Assembly (NCBI GenBank): GCA_964607515.1
Contig: CAZSKU010000008.1
Coordinates: forward strand, 21,190-85,189
Direction of reading: 5' to 3'
Source of the DNA: UBA6080 sp964607515
Lineage (GTDB): Bacteria > Fermentibacterota > Fermentibacteria > Fermentibacterales > JCC-6
Length of the DNA stretch: 64,000 bases
The position numbers and the translations under genes are program-made. A model generated the notes under the pieces. The model searched no databases. It saw only the letters and a list, made by a program, of their open reading frames with translations, and was not told the DNA's origin. Positions within the stretch are counted from its first letter, which is position 1. Each line of letters starts with the position of its first letter. Shown piece by piece: positions 33,972-42,351 of the stretch.

Positions 33972-35313
33972 GGGGCCTTTCCGGCATTCCCAGCCTGGTT
34001 ACCGCCTCGGGACTCACGAGTTCCCGGAACTCCCGTTCTGTGATTCCCGCGGCCAGGGCGGCTTCCTTTACGGATATCTCCTCCCGGGAGGCGGTCCGGG
34101 CGATTTCCAGGGCCCGGCCGTACCCGATTCGCTGGATCAGGGCCGTGACCTCCGCGGTGGAGGCCGAGACATGCCTTCGAAGAGCCTCGGGGTTGGCGGT
34201 TATGCCTTCCACGCAGTGGGTCCTGAGCCTGTAGGCCGCCTCGGCGAGCATCCTCTGGCTCTCCAGGAGGGAATGTGCCACCAGGGGCAGGAAGGGGTTG
34301 AGTTCCAGGCATCCCAGGGCACATGCGTGGTTCAGGGCCGAATGATGGCCCAGGGTCATGAGCCCCGCCTGGACTGCCGCCTCGGGAATGACAGGGTTCA
34401 CCTTTCCGGGCATGATGGAACTGCCGGCCTGCACCGCGGGCAGGTTGATCTCCCCTATACCCGCCTCCGGCCCGGACGACAGGAGCCTCAGGTCGCAAGC
34501 CACCTTGATCATGTTCGTGGCGCAGGTGGCAAGCATTCCCGAGACTTCCGAGAAGGCGTCGGCGTTCTGGGTGGCCTCCACAAGGTTTTCCGCCCTGGCC
34601 AGACCGATGCCGGTCTCTCTCTTCAGGTTGTCCACCACCCGGAAGATGTAGTCCCGGGGAGCTCCCAGGCCCGTACCGATGGCGGTTCCCCCGAGGTTCA
34701 CCACCCTGAGGCGCTCCTCGCACCTCTCGATCCGCCACCTGTCCCGGTTGAAAGCCTCGGCCCATGCTCCGAAGGACCTGCCGAGGGTGGTCAGCACGGC
34801 GTCCCGGAGCTGGGTCCGGCCCATCTTCACCAGATCGGAGAACTCGGCCTCCTTCGCCTGGAGCGCCTCCTGAAGACCCAGCAGGGCGGCCTCCAGCTCC
34901 CTGCCCCTGATTATCGCCGCCAGCCTCAGGGCCGTGGGGAAGGTGTCGTTGGTGGACTGGTGCAGGTTCACGTGCTCCAGAGGACTCACCTCCACCGACC
35001 CCAGCTCCCCCGCCCTGCGGGCGAGAACCTCGTTGACGTTCATGTTGAGGGAGGTGCCGGCCCCTCCCTGGAGCGCGTCCACCACCACCCGGGAGTCGAG
35101 TTCGCCCCGGGCCATCTCTTCCGAGGCCCGGATCAACGGCCGTGCCACCGGAGTGTGGAGATACCCCAGCTGGTGGTTCGTGGTCGCGGCGGCTCTCTTC
35201 ACATGGCCGTAGCAGTGGATCATGACAGGATCCACGGGCCTTCCCGCCACCCGGAAGTTCTCCAGGGCCTTCTCCGTTTCGGGGCCCCAGAGGGGACGCT
35301 CAGCAGTAGACAT
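33958..35313 (-). CDS. aspA: Aspartate ammonia-lyase in the hyd operon
   Basis: The 451-residue enzyme belongs to the fumarase/aspartase superfamily: NMNVNEVLA and HVNLHQSTNDTFPTA are conserved regions 1 and 2, and GSSIMPGKVNPV near residue 310 is the signature loop. It deaminates aspartate to fumarate and ammonia. It is embedded between hydG and hydF with 14-base overlaps on both sides, so it is tied to maturation. Ammonia from it could supply the bridging amine of the H-cluster; that link is inference. Confidence 0.9.
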   Translation of the reverse strand: MSTAERPLWGPETEKALENFRVAGRPVDPVMIHCYGHVKRAAATTNHQLGYLHTPVARPLIRASEEMARGELDSRVVVDALQGGAGTSLNMNVNEVLARRAGELGSVEVSPLEHVNLHQSTNDTFPTALRLAAIIRGRELEAALLGLQEALQAKEAEFSDLVKMGRTQLRDAVLTTLGRSFGAWAEAFNRDRWRIERCEERLRVVNLGGTAIGTGLGAPRDYIFRVVDNLKRETGIGLARAENLVEATQNADAFSEVSGMLATCATNMIKVACDLRLLSSGPEAGIGEINLPAVQAGSSIMPGKVNPVIPEAAVQAGLMTLGHHSALNHACALGCLELNPFLPLVAHSLLESQRMLAEAAYRLRTHCVEGITANPEALRRHVSASTAEVTALIQRIGYGRALEIARTASREEISVKEAALAAGITEREFRELVSPEAVTRLGMPERPHENP

Positions 35314-36697
35314 CCCTCTCCCCGGCCTTCACCTTCCTGAGCATCGCCTCGGTCCTCTTCCGGGCCGCCGGAGTCATCCCCTCCAGGAAGTTTTCTATGC
35401 ATTCCAGGCCTGCCCGGCGGGTCTCCGGACGGGCGTAGTCCTCCAGGTACTCCAGGAAGGTGCTGGCGGCGTTGGGATCGCAGTGCATCCTGATATCCCC
35501 GGGCCTGGCCAGATCCATGAAGTCCTTGCCCGTTCTTCCCAGTCGGTAGCATCCGGTGCAGAAACTGGGCACGTATCCCATTCCCGCCACGTCCCGGATG
35601 ACCTCATCCAGGGGCCTGTGGTCTCCGAGGCTGAACTGGGCTCCATCCTCCCGGCTCTCCCCTTCGGCGTAGCCCCCGGGGTTCGTCCTGCTTCCGGCGG
35701 AAATCTGGCTCACTCCCAGGGCGAAGGTCTCCCGGCGCATGTTCGGGGTTTCCCTGGTGGACATGATTATGCCGGTGTAGGGAACCGTCAGCCGGAGGAT
35801 CGCCACGATCCTTCTGAAGTCGTCGTCGTCAACGGGATGGGGGGGATGGGCGGCGATGTCGGAACCGGTGGCGGGTTCGAGCCTGGGAACGCTTATGGTG
35901 TGGGGACCCACTCCCCAGCGGTCCTCCAGGTGCCCGATGTGCTGAAGCAGGGCCTGTATCTCCCACCTCCAGGGGCTCAGGCCGAAAAGGACACCTATCC
36001 CGACGTCGTCTATTCCGGCCTCCATGGCCCGGTCCACGGCTGTTATCCTCCAGCCGTAGTCCCGTTTCCTGCCGCCCACGTGCACCCGGCCGTAGGTCCC
36101 GGGGTGATACGTCTCCTGAAATATCTGATAGGTTCCGATGCCGGTCGTCTTAAGCCGGGAGAACTCCTCGGACGAGAGGGGCGCAATGTTCACGTTGATC
36201 CTGCGGATGTTGCCCCGGCCGGACCTTACGCCGTACACCGTGGCGATGCTCTTCAGTACGTACTCGAACCCTTCCCGGGGGTACGACTCGCCGGCAACCA
36301 GCAGAATCCTCTTGTGCCCCTGGTCCACCAGTATCCCGGTCTCCCGGGCGATCTCCTCCTGGGTGAGCGCCCGGCGGACAATCTTCGGGTTCGACGCCCG
36401 GAAGGCGCAGTACAGGCATTCGTTACCGCAGAGGTTGGAGATGTACAGCGGCGCGAAGATCACCAGACGTTTCCCGTAAATGGTTTCCTTCACCCGGCGG
36501 GCCGTCTCGAACAGCTCCGAGGAAAGCCCGGGATCCCTGACGGAGGAGAGGACCGCAGCTTCCTCCGGGGAAAGGCCCTTCATCTCGCCGGCCTTGGCGA
36601 GAACCTCGCGAATCCTTGCCGGATCCGGTTCGCCCGGGTTTTCGAGAATGGCTTCGATCCGCTCCGGATCAATTATGGGAATGGTCTCGGTGCTCAT
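35300..36697 (-). CDS. hydG: [FeFe]-hydrogenase maturase HydG (tyrosine lyase)
   Basis: HydG cleaves tyrosine to make the CO and CN- ligands of the diiron site. The 465-residue length is typical. The radical SAM cysteines are C90, C94 and C97 (NLCGNECLYCAF), and the auxiliary cluster pattern CX2CX22C is exact (C380, C383, C406) in FCTGCYRLGRTG...MHC. The ATG at 36697 follows GGAGTAG. It is the first gene of the hydG-aspA-hydF-hydE operon; an imperfect inverted repeat over a -10-like box lies upstream. Confidence 0.96.
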   Translation of the reverse strand: MSTETIPIIDPERIEAILENPGEPDPARIREVLAKAGEMKGLSPEEAAVLSSVRDPGLSSELFETARRVKETIYGKRLVIFAPLYISNLCGNECLYCAFRASNPKIVRRALTQEEIARETGILVDQGHKRILLVAGESYPREGFEYVLKSIATVYGVRSGRGNIRRINVNIAPLSSEEFSRLKTTGIGTYQIFQETYHPGTYGRVHVGGRKRDYGWRITAVDRAMEAGIDDVGIGVLFGLSPWRWEIQALLQHIGHLEDRWGVGPHTISVPRLEPATGSDIAAHPPHPVDDDDFRRIVAILRLTVPYTGIIMSTRETPNMRRETFALGVSQISAGSRTNPGGYAEGESREDGAQFSLGDHRPLDEVIRDVAGMGYVPSFCTGCYRLGRTGKDFMDLARPGDIRMHCDPNAASTFLEYLEDYARPETRRAGLECIENFLEGMTPAARKRTEAMLRKVKAGERDVYC

Positions 36698-36729
36698 CTT
36701 CTACTCCATTGAATGGGTTCTGGGAAACG

Positions 36730-36750
36730 TGTCACCTGAATATAGTAACA
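36730..36750 (-). promoter_or_regulatory. Imperfect inverted repeat over a -10-like box upstream of hydG
   Basis: TGTCAC-N9-GTAACA (one mismatch between arms) covers a TATATT hexamer (minus strand, 36744-36739) about 40 bases before hydG. The matching -35 region is poor. A redox or hydrogenase-linked regulator could bind here, but the sequence does not match the Rex or FNR consensus I know. Confidence 0.35.
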
Positions 36751-36767
36751 ATTCCCATGTAGGATTT

Positions 36768-37964
36768 TCAGCCCCGGCGTCTCCAGGCCGCCGCGAAGAT
36801 GCCGTCCACGCCTGAAGCGGGCGGAAGGGACACCATCATCCCTTCCCTTTCCAAGGAGGCCGGCACCTCCAGGGGGATTCTGGCGAATTCCGGGTGGGCG
36901 GCCTCGAAGCGGCCGACCTGATCCTGGTTCTCCTCGGGTTCCAGACTGCACGTGCTGTAGAAAACGGCTCCCCCGGGGGAGGTGAGACGGGCGGCCTGCT
37001 CCAGCAGTTCGCCCTGAAGCCTGGCTATCCTGCGAAGGGTTTCCACCGACCACGCCCACCTGGCTCCGGGTCGCCTTCTGAGCACCCCGGTGTTGGTGCA
37101 GGGCGCATCGAGGAAGACCTTGTCGAACCCTCCCCGGAGCGGGGGGTATCTGCCGTCCCCCACCAGGGGGTGGGCGTGTTCCCAACGGAGCCTCTCCCGG
37201 TTCTCCAGCCACCGCCGCATTCTTCCAAAGGAAAGGTCCATGCAGACCGTAAAACACCCCTCCTGGTGGGCCGTCTTTCCGCCGGGAGCCGCGCAGATCT
37301 CAAGGGCGGTTTCTCCTGGAATGGCTCTGAAAGCCCTGGCGGCCACGGCAGCCGCCTCGTCCTGAAGAAAAACGCCGGGAGGAGGCAGGGGAATACCCCT
37401 GTCCACTATCCGGTAACCCTCTAGGTAAAGGCCTGGCCGGCCGGCCGGGGGCGGGCCGAAGGCGAATCCCCCCAGCGGGGGCGGCTCGTTGTTCCATTTC
37501 ATCAGTCCCTCGGTTTCCCCGGAACCCCGGCGATCGGTCCACCTTCGCACCAGCTCCTCCGGGTGCGACCAACGCACATGGGGCGGAAGGTTATCTTCCT
37601 CGCCCTCCGAGGCCAGTCTTCGAAGTACCGCGTTCACCAGCCCCCGGGCTCCCGGGTTTCCCGCCAGCTTTACCGTTTCCGAGACAGCTGCGTGGACGGG
37701 CGTTCCCAGCACCAGAATCTGGGCCGCCCCCAGCCGGAGCACCGCCAGGGTTCTGCCGTCCAGGGAGTCCAGGGGCTGTCTGAGAAAGCGGGCCAGAGCT
37801 CTGTCCAGCCTGACCCGCCAGACGACGGTTTCCCTTCTAAGCCTGAGGGCGAAGGCTGAGTCTCTGGGGGTAAGCCCCGACGCGGACCCGGCGCCCCGGC
37901 CCAGAAGCGAGTCCAGGGCGGCTCTTCTGGGATCGGGAGGGGCGTCAGAACGCGAGGTTTTCAA
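36768..37964 (-). CDS. rsmB: RsmB/Fmu-type rRNA m5C methyltransferase
   Basis: The 398-residue protein joins an N-terminal NusB-like helical domain (VHAAVSETVKLAG near 90) to a SAM-dependent methyltransferase. EICAAPGGKTA is the SAM loop, and the two catalytic cysteines appear in DAPCTNTGVLRR and STCSLEPEEN. RsmB methylates C967 of 16S rRNA. The start is uncertain: TTG 37964 lies inside the nifU-like gene end, while an ATG at 38006 is also open. It overlaps that gene by about 20 bases. Confidence 0.87.
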   Translation of the reverse strand: MKTSRSDAPPDPRRAALDSLLGRGAGSASGLTPRDSAFALRLRRETVVWRVRLDRALARFLRQPLDSLDGRTLAVLRLGAAQILVLGTPVHAAVSETVKLAGNPGARGLVNAVLRRLASEGEEDNLPPHVRWSHPEELVRRWTDRRGSGETEGLMKWNNEPPPLGGFAFGPPPAGRPGLYLEGYRIVDRGIPLPPPGVFLQDEAAAVAARAFRAIPGETALEICAAPGGKTAHQEGCFTVCMDLSFGRMRRWLENRERLRWEHAHPLVGDGRYPPLRGGFDKVFLDAPCTNTGVLRRRPGARWAWSVETLRRIARLQGELLEQAARLTSPGGAVFYSTCSLEPEENQDQVGRFEAAHPEFARIPLEVPASLEREGMMVSLPPASGVDGIFAAAWRRRG

Positions 37965-38190
37965 CCTTCTCGAGATCCGGGAACACCGCCTTAAGATTCC
38001 GCTCAACGCCGTGCTGCAGGGTCAGAGCCGCGAAGGCGCACCCGCTGCAGGCGCCCTGAAGCTCCACCTTCACGGTCTTTCCCTCCAGGGCGACGAACCT
38101 GATGTCGCCACCGTCCCCCTGAAGCATGGGTCTTATTTTCTCGAGCTCCGCGATCACGTTCTCTTCCGTGAGGGGAAGTGTGCCGGGCAT
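37945..38190 (-). CDS. NifU C-terminal-domain (Nfu-like) Fe-S scaffold protein
   Basis: The 81-residue protein is a stand-alone NifU-like domain: IRPMLQGDGGDIRFV is the family signature (about residues 19-33) and CSGC (in GACSGCAFA, near 48) holds the bridging [4Fe-4S] cluster. It would deliver clusters to the many ferredoxin-type proteins in this genome. The ATG at 38190 follows AAGGAC. It is 14 bases after the pyrophosphatase gene. Confidence 0.92.
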   Translation of the reverse strand: MPGTLPLTEENVIAELEKIRPMLQGDGGDIRFVALEGKTVKVELQGACSGCAFAALTLQHGVERNLKAVFPDLEKVENLAF

Positions 38191-38204
38191 GATCCTGTCC
38201 TTTC

Positions 38205-40280
38205 TCACTTGGCCTGGGCCAGTACCAGGGATACAATGGTCATGAGTTTTATGAGGATGTTCAGGGAGGGGCCGCTGGTGTCCTTGAACGGGTCGCCCAC
38301 GGTGTCGCCGATGACGGCGGACTCGTGGCCGGGGGAACCCTTGCCCCCCAGGTGCCCCTCCTCGATGTGCTTCTTGGCATTGTCCCACGCGCCCCCAGAG
38401 TTGCTCATGAATATCGCCAGCAGGACACCCGTCACGATGGCCCCCGCCAGAAGGCCTCCCAGGGTCTCGGGCCCCCGCCCGCCGAAACCGAAGTAGACCG
38501 CGACCGGCACAGCCACCGCGAGAATCCCGGGCAGTATCATCTCCGTCAGGGCGGCCCTGGTGGCTATGTCCACGCACTTCTCGGTGTCCGGTTCCGCCTC
38601 CCCCTCCATGAGCCCCTTGATAACGGCGAACTGCCTCCTCACCTCGGCCACCATCTTCATGGCGGCCCTCCCTACGGAACGCAGGGTTATGGAGGCGAAG
38701 AGGAAGGGGAGAAGCCCCCCGATCAGAAGCCCCGCCACCACGTAGGGGCTCAGCAGGTCGATTGCCGCCAGGCCAGCCGCCTGGGCGTAGGCTGTGAACA
38801 GGGCCAATGCGGTCAACGCGGCGCTCCCGATGGCGAATCCCTTGCCCATGGCCGCGGTGGTGTTCCCCAGAGCGTCCAGCTGGTCGGTCCTCCGGCGAAC
38901 CTCCCCGGAAAGACCCGCCATGCTGGCTATGCCTCCAGCGTTGTCCGCCACCGGCCCGTAGGCGTCCACCGACATGGTCATGCCCACGTTCATCAGCATG
39001 CCCAGGGCCGCCATGGCAATGCCGTAGAGACCGGCGAACCGGTGCCCCGCCAGGACTGCCGCGGCGATGAGAACCATGGGAATCAGGGCCGATTCCATGC
39101 CCACGGCGACACCCTCGATGATGGTGGTGGCGGAGCCGGTTCCGGTGGCTTCGGCGATCTTTCTCACGGGTCGCGCGCTGGTGTAGTACTCGGTCACCAG
39201 CCCGATGACGGTTCCCACCGCCACCCCCATGGTAACCGCCAGAAAAACCCCCTGGTGCACGTGAAGGAAACCGGTCAACAGCCACCCCAGGAGGATGCTC
39301 AGCCCGGCGCTCACGAAGGTTCCGTTTCTGAGCGCCGAATGGGGAGAGCTGTTCCGGAAGATCCTCACGTACATGGCGCCGGCAAGGCTGGCCAGGGTGC
39401 CCAGAGCGGCCAGAAGAAGCGGCAGAGCGATAAGCGTCTGGGCGCCCAGGTGATGGGCGTCGTGGCGGGGGGCGGAAAACAGATCCTGCACCCCCGCGGG
39501 GCTCATGCCCAGAGCAAGAACCACCGCTGCGATGATGCACCCCACGTATGACTCGAACAGGTCTGCGCCCATCCCCGCCACGTCGCCCACGTTGTCGCCA
39601 ACGTTGTCGGCGATCACCGCCGGGTTCCTGGGATCGTCCTCCGGAATCCCCGCCTCTATCTTGCCCACCAGGTCGGCGCCCACGTCGGCGCTCTTGGTGA
39701 AGATACCCCCGCCCACCCGGGCGAACAGGGCTATGCTGCTGGCGCCCATACCGAATCCGGCCAGGCTGTCCAGGCTCACTGAAACCCCCAGAAGTCCGGA
39801 CAGGAAACTTCTGACGGTTTCCACGTCATGGAAGGCCAGGAAGAAGACGCTCACCCCGAGGAGACCGAAACCGGCCACTGAAAAGCCCATTACGCTGCCG
39901 GAGCTGAAGGCCGCCGCCAGAGCCCCGGCAAGGCTCTCCCGGGCGGCTTCGGTGGTTCTGACGTTTCCGGTGGTGGCAGCCTTCATGCCTACGTAACCCG
40001 CCAGCATGCTGGAAAGGGCGCCCGCCACGAAAGCCAGCCCCGTGGCCCTGCCCAGAAAGAGGAATATCAACAGCGCCACCACCGCAACGAAAACCAGAAG
40101 GATTCTGTACTGGGTCTTCAGATAGGTCATGGCGCCGACACTTATCAGTCCGGCGATCCTTTTCATGAGATCGTTGCCGGGAGAAGACCTTCTGAGCCCG
40201 GCGTACACCAATGCGGCCACCGCCAGGGTCAGAACGGCCACTCCCGGAGCAAGGTAGGTGAACAGAGCGTCCGCCTGCAT
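38205..40280 (-). CDS. hppA: K+-dependent membrane-bound pyrophosphatase (H+ or Na+ pumping)
   Basis: A 691-residue, about sixteen-helix ion pump that couples pyrophosphate hydrolysis to H+ or Na+ transport. FTKSADVGADLVGKIEAGIP is the pyrophosphate site and DNVGDNVGDVAGMGADLFES follows. In GNTTAAMGKGFAIGSAAL the residue at the diagnostic position is Ala, which marks the K+-dependent subclass; K+-independent enzymes have Lys there. Which ion is pumped cannot be read with certainty. The ATG at 40280 follows GGAGGTATGA. Confidence 0.94.
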   Translation of the reverse strand: MQADALFTYLAPGVAVLTLAVAALVYAGLRRSSPGNDLMKRIAGLISVGAMTYLKTQYRILLVFVAVVALLIFLFLGRATGLAFVAGALSSMLAGYVGMKAATTGNVRTTEAARESLAGALAAAFSSGSVMGFSVAGFGLLGVSVFFLAFHDVETVRSFLSGLLGVSVSLDSLAGFGMGASSIALFARVGGGIFTKSADVGADLVGKIEAGIPEDDPRNPAVIADNVGDNVGDVAGMGADLFESYVGCIIAAVVLALGMSPAGVQDLFSAPRHDAHHLGAQTLIALPLLLAALGTLASLAGAMYVRIFRNSSPHSALRNGTFVSAGLSILLGWLLTGFLHVHQGVFLAVTMGVAVGTVIGLVTEYYTSARPVRKIAEATGTGSATTIIEGVAVGMESALIPMVLIAAAVLAGHRFAGLYGIAMAALGMLMNVGMTMSVDAYGPVADNAGGIASMAGLSGEVRRRTDQLDALGNTTAAMGKGFAIGSAALTALALFTAYAQAAGLAAIDLLSPYVVAGLLIGGLLPFLFASITLRSVGRAAMKMVAEVRRQFAVIKGLMEGEAEPDTEKCVDIATRAALTEMILPGILAVAVPVAVYFGFGGRGPETLGGLLAGAIVTGVLLAIFMSNSGGAWDNAKKHIEEGHLGGKGSPGHESAVIGDTVGDPFKDTSGPSLNILIKLMTIVSLVLAQAK

Positions 40281-40314
40281 TCATACCTCCGTCGGATCGG
40301 GTTGGAATGGAAGG

Positions 40315-40343
40315 ATGGGTTAAGCCCCGGATTTCTAACCCAT
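40315..40343 (-). terminator. Hairpin after the membrane glycosyltransferase gene
   Basis: ATGGGTTA-N13-TAACCCAT forms an eight-pair stem that starts at the glycosyltransferase stop codon and ends about 35 bases before hppA. The tail (CCTTCCATTCC) is only weakly T-rich, so termination efficiency is uncertain. Confidence 0.5.
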
Positions 40344-41899
40344 TAGCGCAGGCCGGTCAAGCCGCTCAGAGCGCTCCTGGAGGGCTGGTGGCCGGGGTTG
40401 TGCCGAAGGGCTTCCATAAACCAGAAGGCCGCCTCCTCCTCTTCTCCCTCCTCCAGGGCCATGACTCCGAGGTTGTAGAGGGCGTCGGTTCCGTTCAGGT
40501 CTATGCCGTCCGTCCTTCTGGAAGCTCTGTCCCAGGCTTCCATGAAGAGCAACCGGGCTTCGCTCCGGTTGCCCGCGGTGTACTGGGCCATGCCATGGTG
40601 AAAAGGCATGTTCACCCCGGCGGTCTCCACGTAAGGCCCCGTGAGCAGGGCGAGCCCCGCCCCCGCCAGTAGCCCCAGGGGGGCGGTGAGAAGTCCCGCC
40701 TTCAGCTTCCGGGCGAATCGGGGCGCCAGGAGCAGCAGGGCGAAGGGGATCAGCGGCAGTCTGAACCTCGCGGTGATGAAGAAAGGCAGCAGCCCCGCCG
40801 CCAGCACGCCGATCCAGACCAGCAGCCTTCTCTCGAAGACCGTCGGCTTCCCGGCCATGAGGGCCCCGGGAAGAAGGAACCATATCAGAATGCCGGGCAG
40901 GGCGATCGGCGGCCCGGTCACCAGGATGCCCGCCAGGGGGGACATCCTTTCCATGTAGTAAACGTCGTAGTTGCAAGGCTGTTCCACGGGGCTCAGCAGA
41001 TGGACGGCCTTCTCGGCCAGGAGACCCGCGGTGCGCAGAGGCTCCCGGGCGGCGTATTCCAGGGTCCGGGCGGTCCACCACGAGGATACCCGCGAAGGCT
41101 CTGTCTCCTGGGGGAACGGTTCCAGACTGGCCGCCCACACGTTGTCCACGTAGGGAAGATCCTCCCGGGGCAGCCTTCCGCCGGGCGGGGCGAAGGCTGT
41201 GATGCCGTCGGCCTCCGGACCTGAACCGATGTAGAAGTTGATCCCGCCCTGGCTGGATATCACCGTGCCGGGGTCCCCGGCAAGGGCGTTCACAGCCCAC
41301 ACCGCAGCCAGGGGAATGAAGAACGCCGGCCATGCCCTGGCCCGGGGACGGAACAGTGCGATGCCCGCCGGCATCAGGAGGACGGCTCCGGGTCTGGCAA
41401 TGCCGGCAAGCCCCAGGAGAAGCCACGGACCCCGGGAGTCCGGAGACCGTTCCATCCAGAGGAACGTTCCCGTGAGCAGGAGTATGTACAGCGGCTCGAT
41501 GAGCATGAAACCGGAATAGACCAGCCAGGTCCCCCAGAGGGACCAGAGGGCGCCGGTGAACAGGGCGATTCCGCGGCTGTAATGCCGAAGGGCCAGTCTG
41601 TGGACCAGCACCGCGGTTCCGGCGCCGCACAGCATGGAAAAAAAAGCCCCCTGGAGGGGACCGCCCCGGGTGAGAAAGAGCCATGCTCCCAGAAGCCAGG
41701 GATACAGTGGGGCCCTGAAATAGGGAGCGTAGACGAAAAGGTTTCCCCTGGAAACTGCGGATGCCCACTCCAGGTGCCATCTGGCGTCCACCACCGGGTA
41801 AGCCCCCAGGGGGGAGCCGAGAACGGGGCCGTTCACACCGGCCCATGCGGCCAGGAACAAAGCCAGAACCGCCAGGGAGTCGGCGAAACCCGTTTTCAT
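40343..41899 (-). CDS. ArnT/PMT-like membrane glycosyltransferase with C-terminal TPR
   Basis: The 518-residue protein has about eleven membrane helices and the luminal loop PVVDARWHLEWA near residue 36, typical of the dolichyl-phosphate-mannose/ArnT (PMT_2) group. After the helices, residues about 425-510 form a soluble stretch with TPR-like repeats (ALYNLGVMALEEGEEEEAAFWF). It would transfer a lipid-linked sugar outside the membrane. It overlaps rfaE2 by four bases (ATGA), linking it to LPS heptose genes. Confidence 0.8.
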   Translation of the reverse strand: MKTGFADSLAVLALFLAAWAGVNGPVLGSPLGAYPVVDARWHLEWASAVSRGNLFVYAPYFRAPLYPWLLGAWLFLTRGGPLQGAFFSMLCGAGTAVLVHRLALRHYSRGIALFTGALWSLWGTWLVYSGFMLIEPLYILLLTGTFLWMERSPDSRGPWLLLGLAGIARPGAVLLMPAGIALFRPRARAWPAFFIPLAAVWAVNALAGDPGTVISSQGGINFYIGSGPEADGITAFAPPGGRLPREDLPYVDNVWAASLEPFPQETEPSRVSSWWTARTLEYAAREPLRTAGLLAEKAVHLLSPVEQPCNYDVYYMERMSPLAGILVTGPPIALPGILIWFLLPGALMAGKPTVFERRLLVWIGVLAAGLLPFFITARFRLPLIPFALLLLAPRFARKLKAGLLTAPLGLLAGAGLALLTGPYVETAGVNMPFHHGMAQYTAGNRSEARLLFMEAWDRASRRTDGIDLNGTDALYNLGVMALEEGEEEEAAFWFMEALRHNPGHQPSRSALSGLTGLR

Positions 41900-42351
41900 C
41901 CGCCCAGCAGGGAGGTGGTGGAATAGCCCTCCAGGGTGGGAACAATCACCACTTCCGGCACCAGGGCTCCCCCCGCCACGTCTTCCCTGCGGTAGTCCCC
42001 GCCCTTCACCAGCACGTGGGGCCGGAGGACCCGGATAAGCTCCAGCGGGGTGTCTTCTGGAAAGGGAACCACGAAGTCCACCGGACGCAGGGCGCACAGC
42101 ACCATCGCCCGTGCGTCCAGCCTCTGGACCGGTCTGCCCGACCCCTTCAGTCTTTCAACCGATTCGTCGGTGTTCAGCCCCACGAACAGCACGTCCCCCA
42201 GGGAGGCCGCCTGATCGAGCACCCTGAGATGCCCGGGGTGGATGATGTCGAAACAACCGTTGGTGAACACGATCCGGCACCCGGCGGCCCTGAGCACCGC
42301 CGCCCGGCGGGCTGCGGCCTCTCGGGTCAGCAGTTCCCCGTTCCTAGTCAT
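41896..42351 (-). CDS. rfaE2: D-glycero-beta-D-manno-heptose 1-phosphate adenylyltransferase
   Basis: A 151-residue nucleotidyltransferase corresponding to the C-terminal half of E. coli HldE. VFTNGCFDIIHPGHLRVLDQA carries the HxGH-type motif at about residues 39-42, and LVKGGDYRREDVAG is the second binding region. It makes ADP-heptose for the LPS inner core. In this organism kinase and adenylyltransferase are separate genes that overlap by eight bases. Confidence 0.94.
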   Translation of the reverse strand: MTRNGELLTREAAARRAAVLRAAGCRIVFTNGCFDIIHPGHLRVLDQAASLGDVLFVGLNTDESVERLKGSGRPVQRLDARAMVLCALRPVDFVVPFPEDTPLELIRVLRPHVLVKGGDYRREDVAGGALVPEVVIVPTLEGYSTTSLLGG

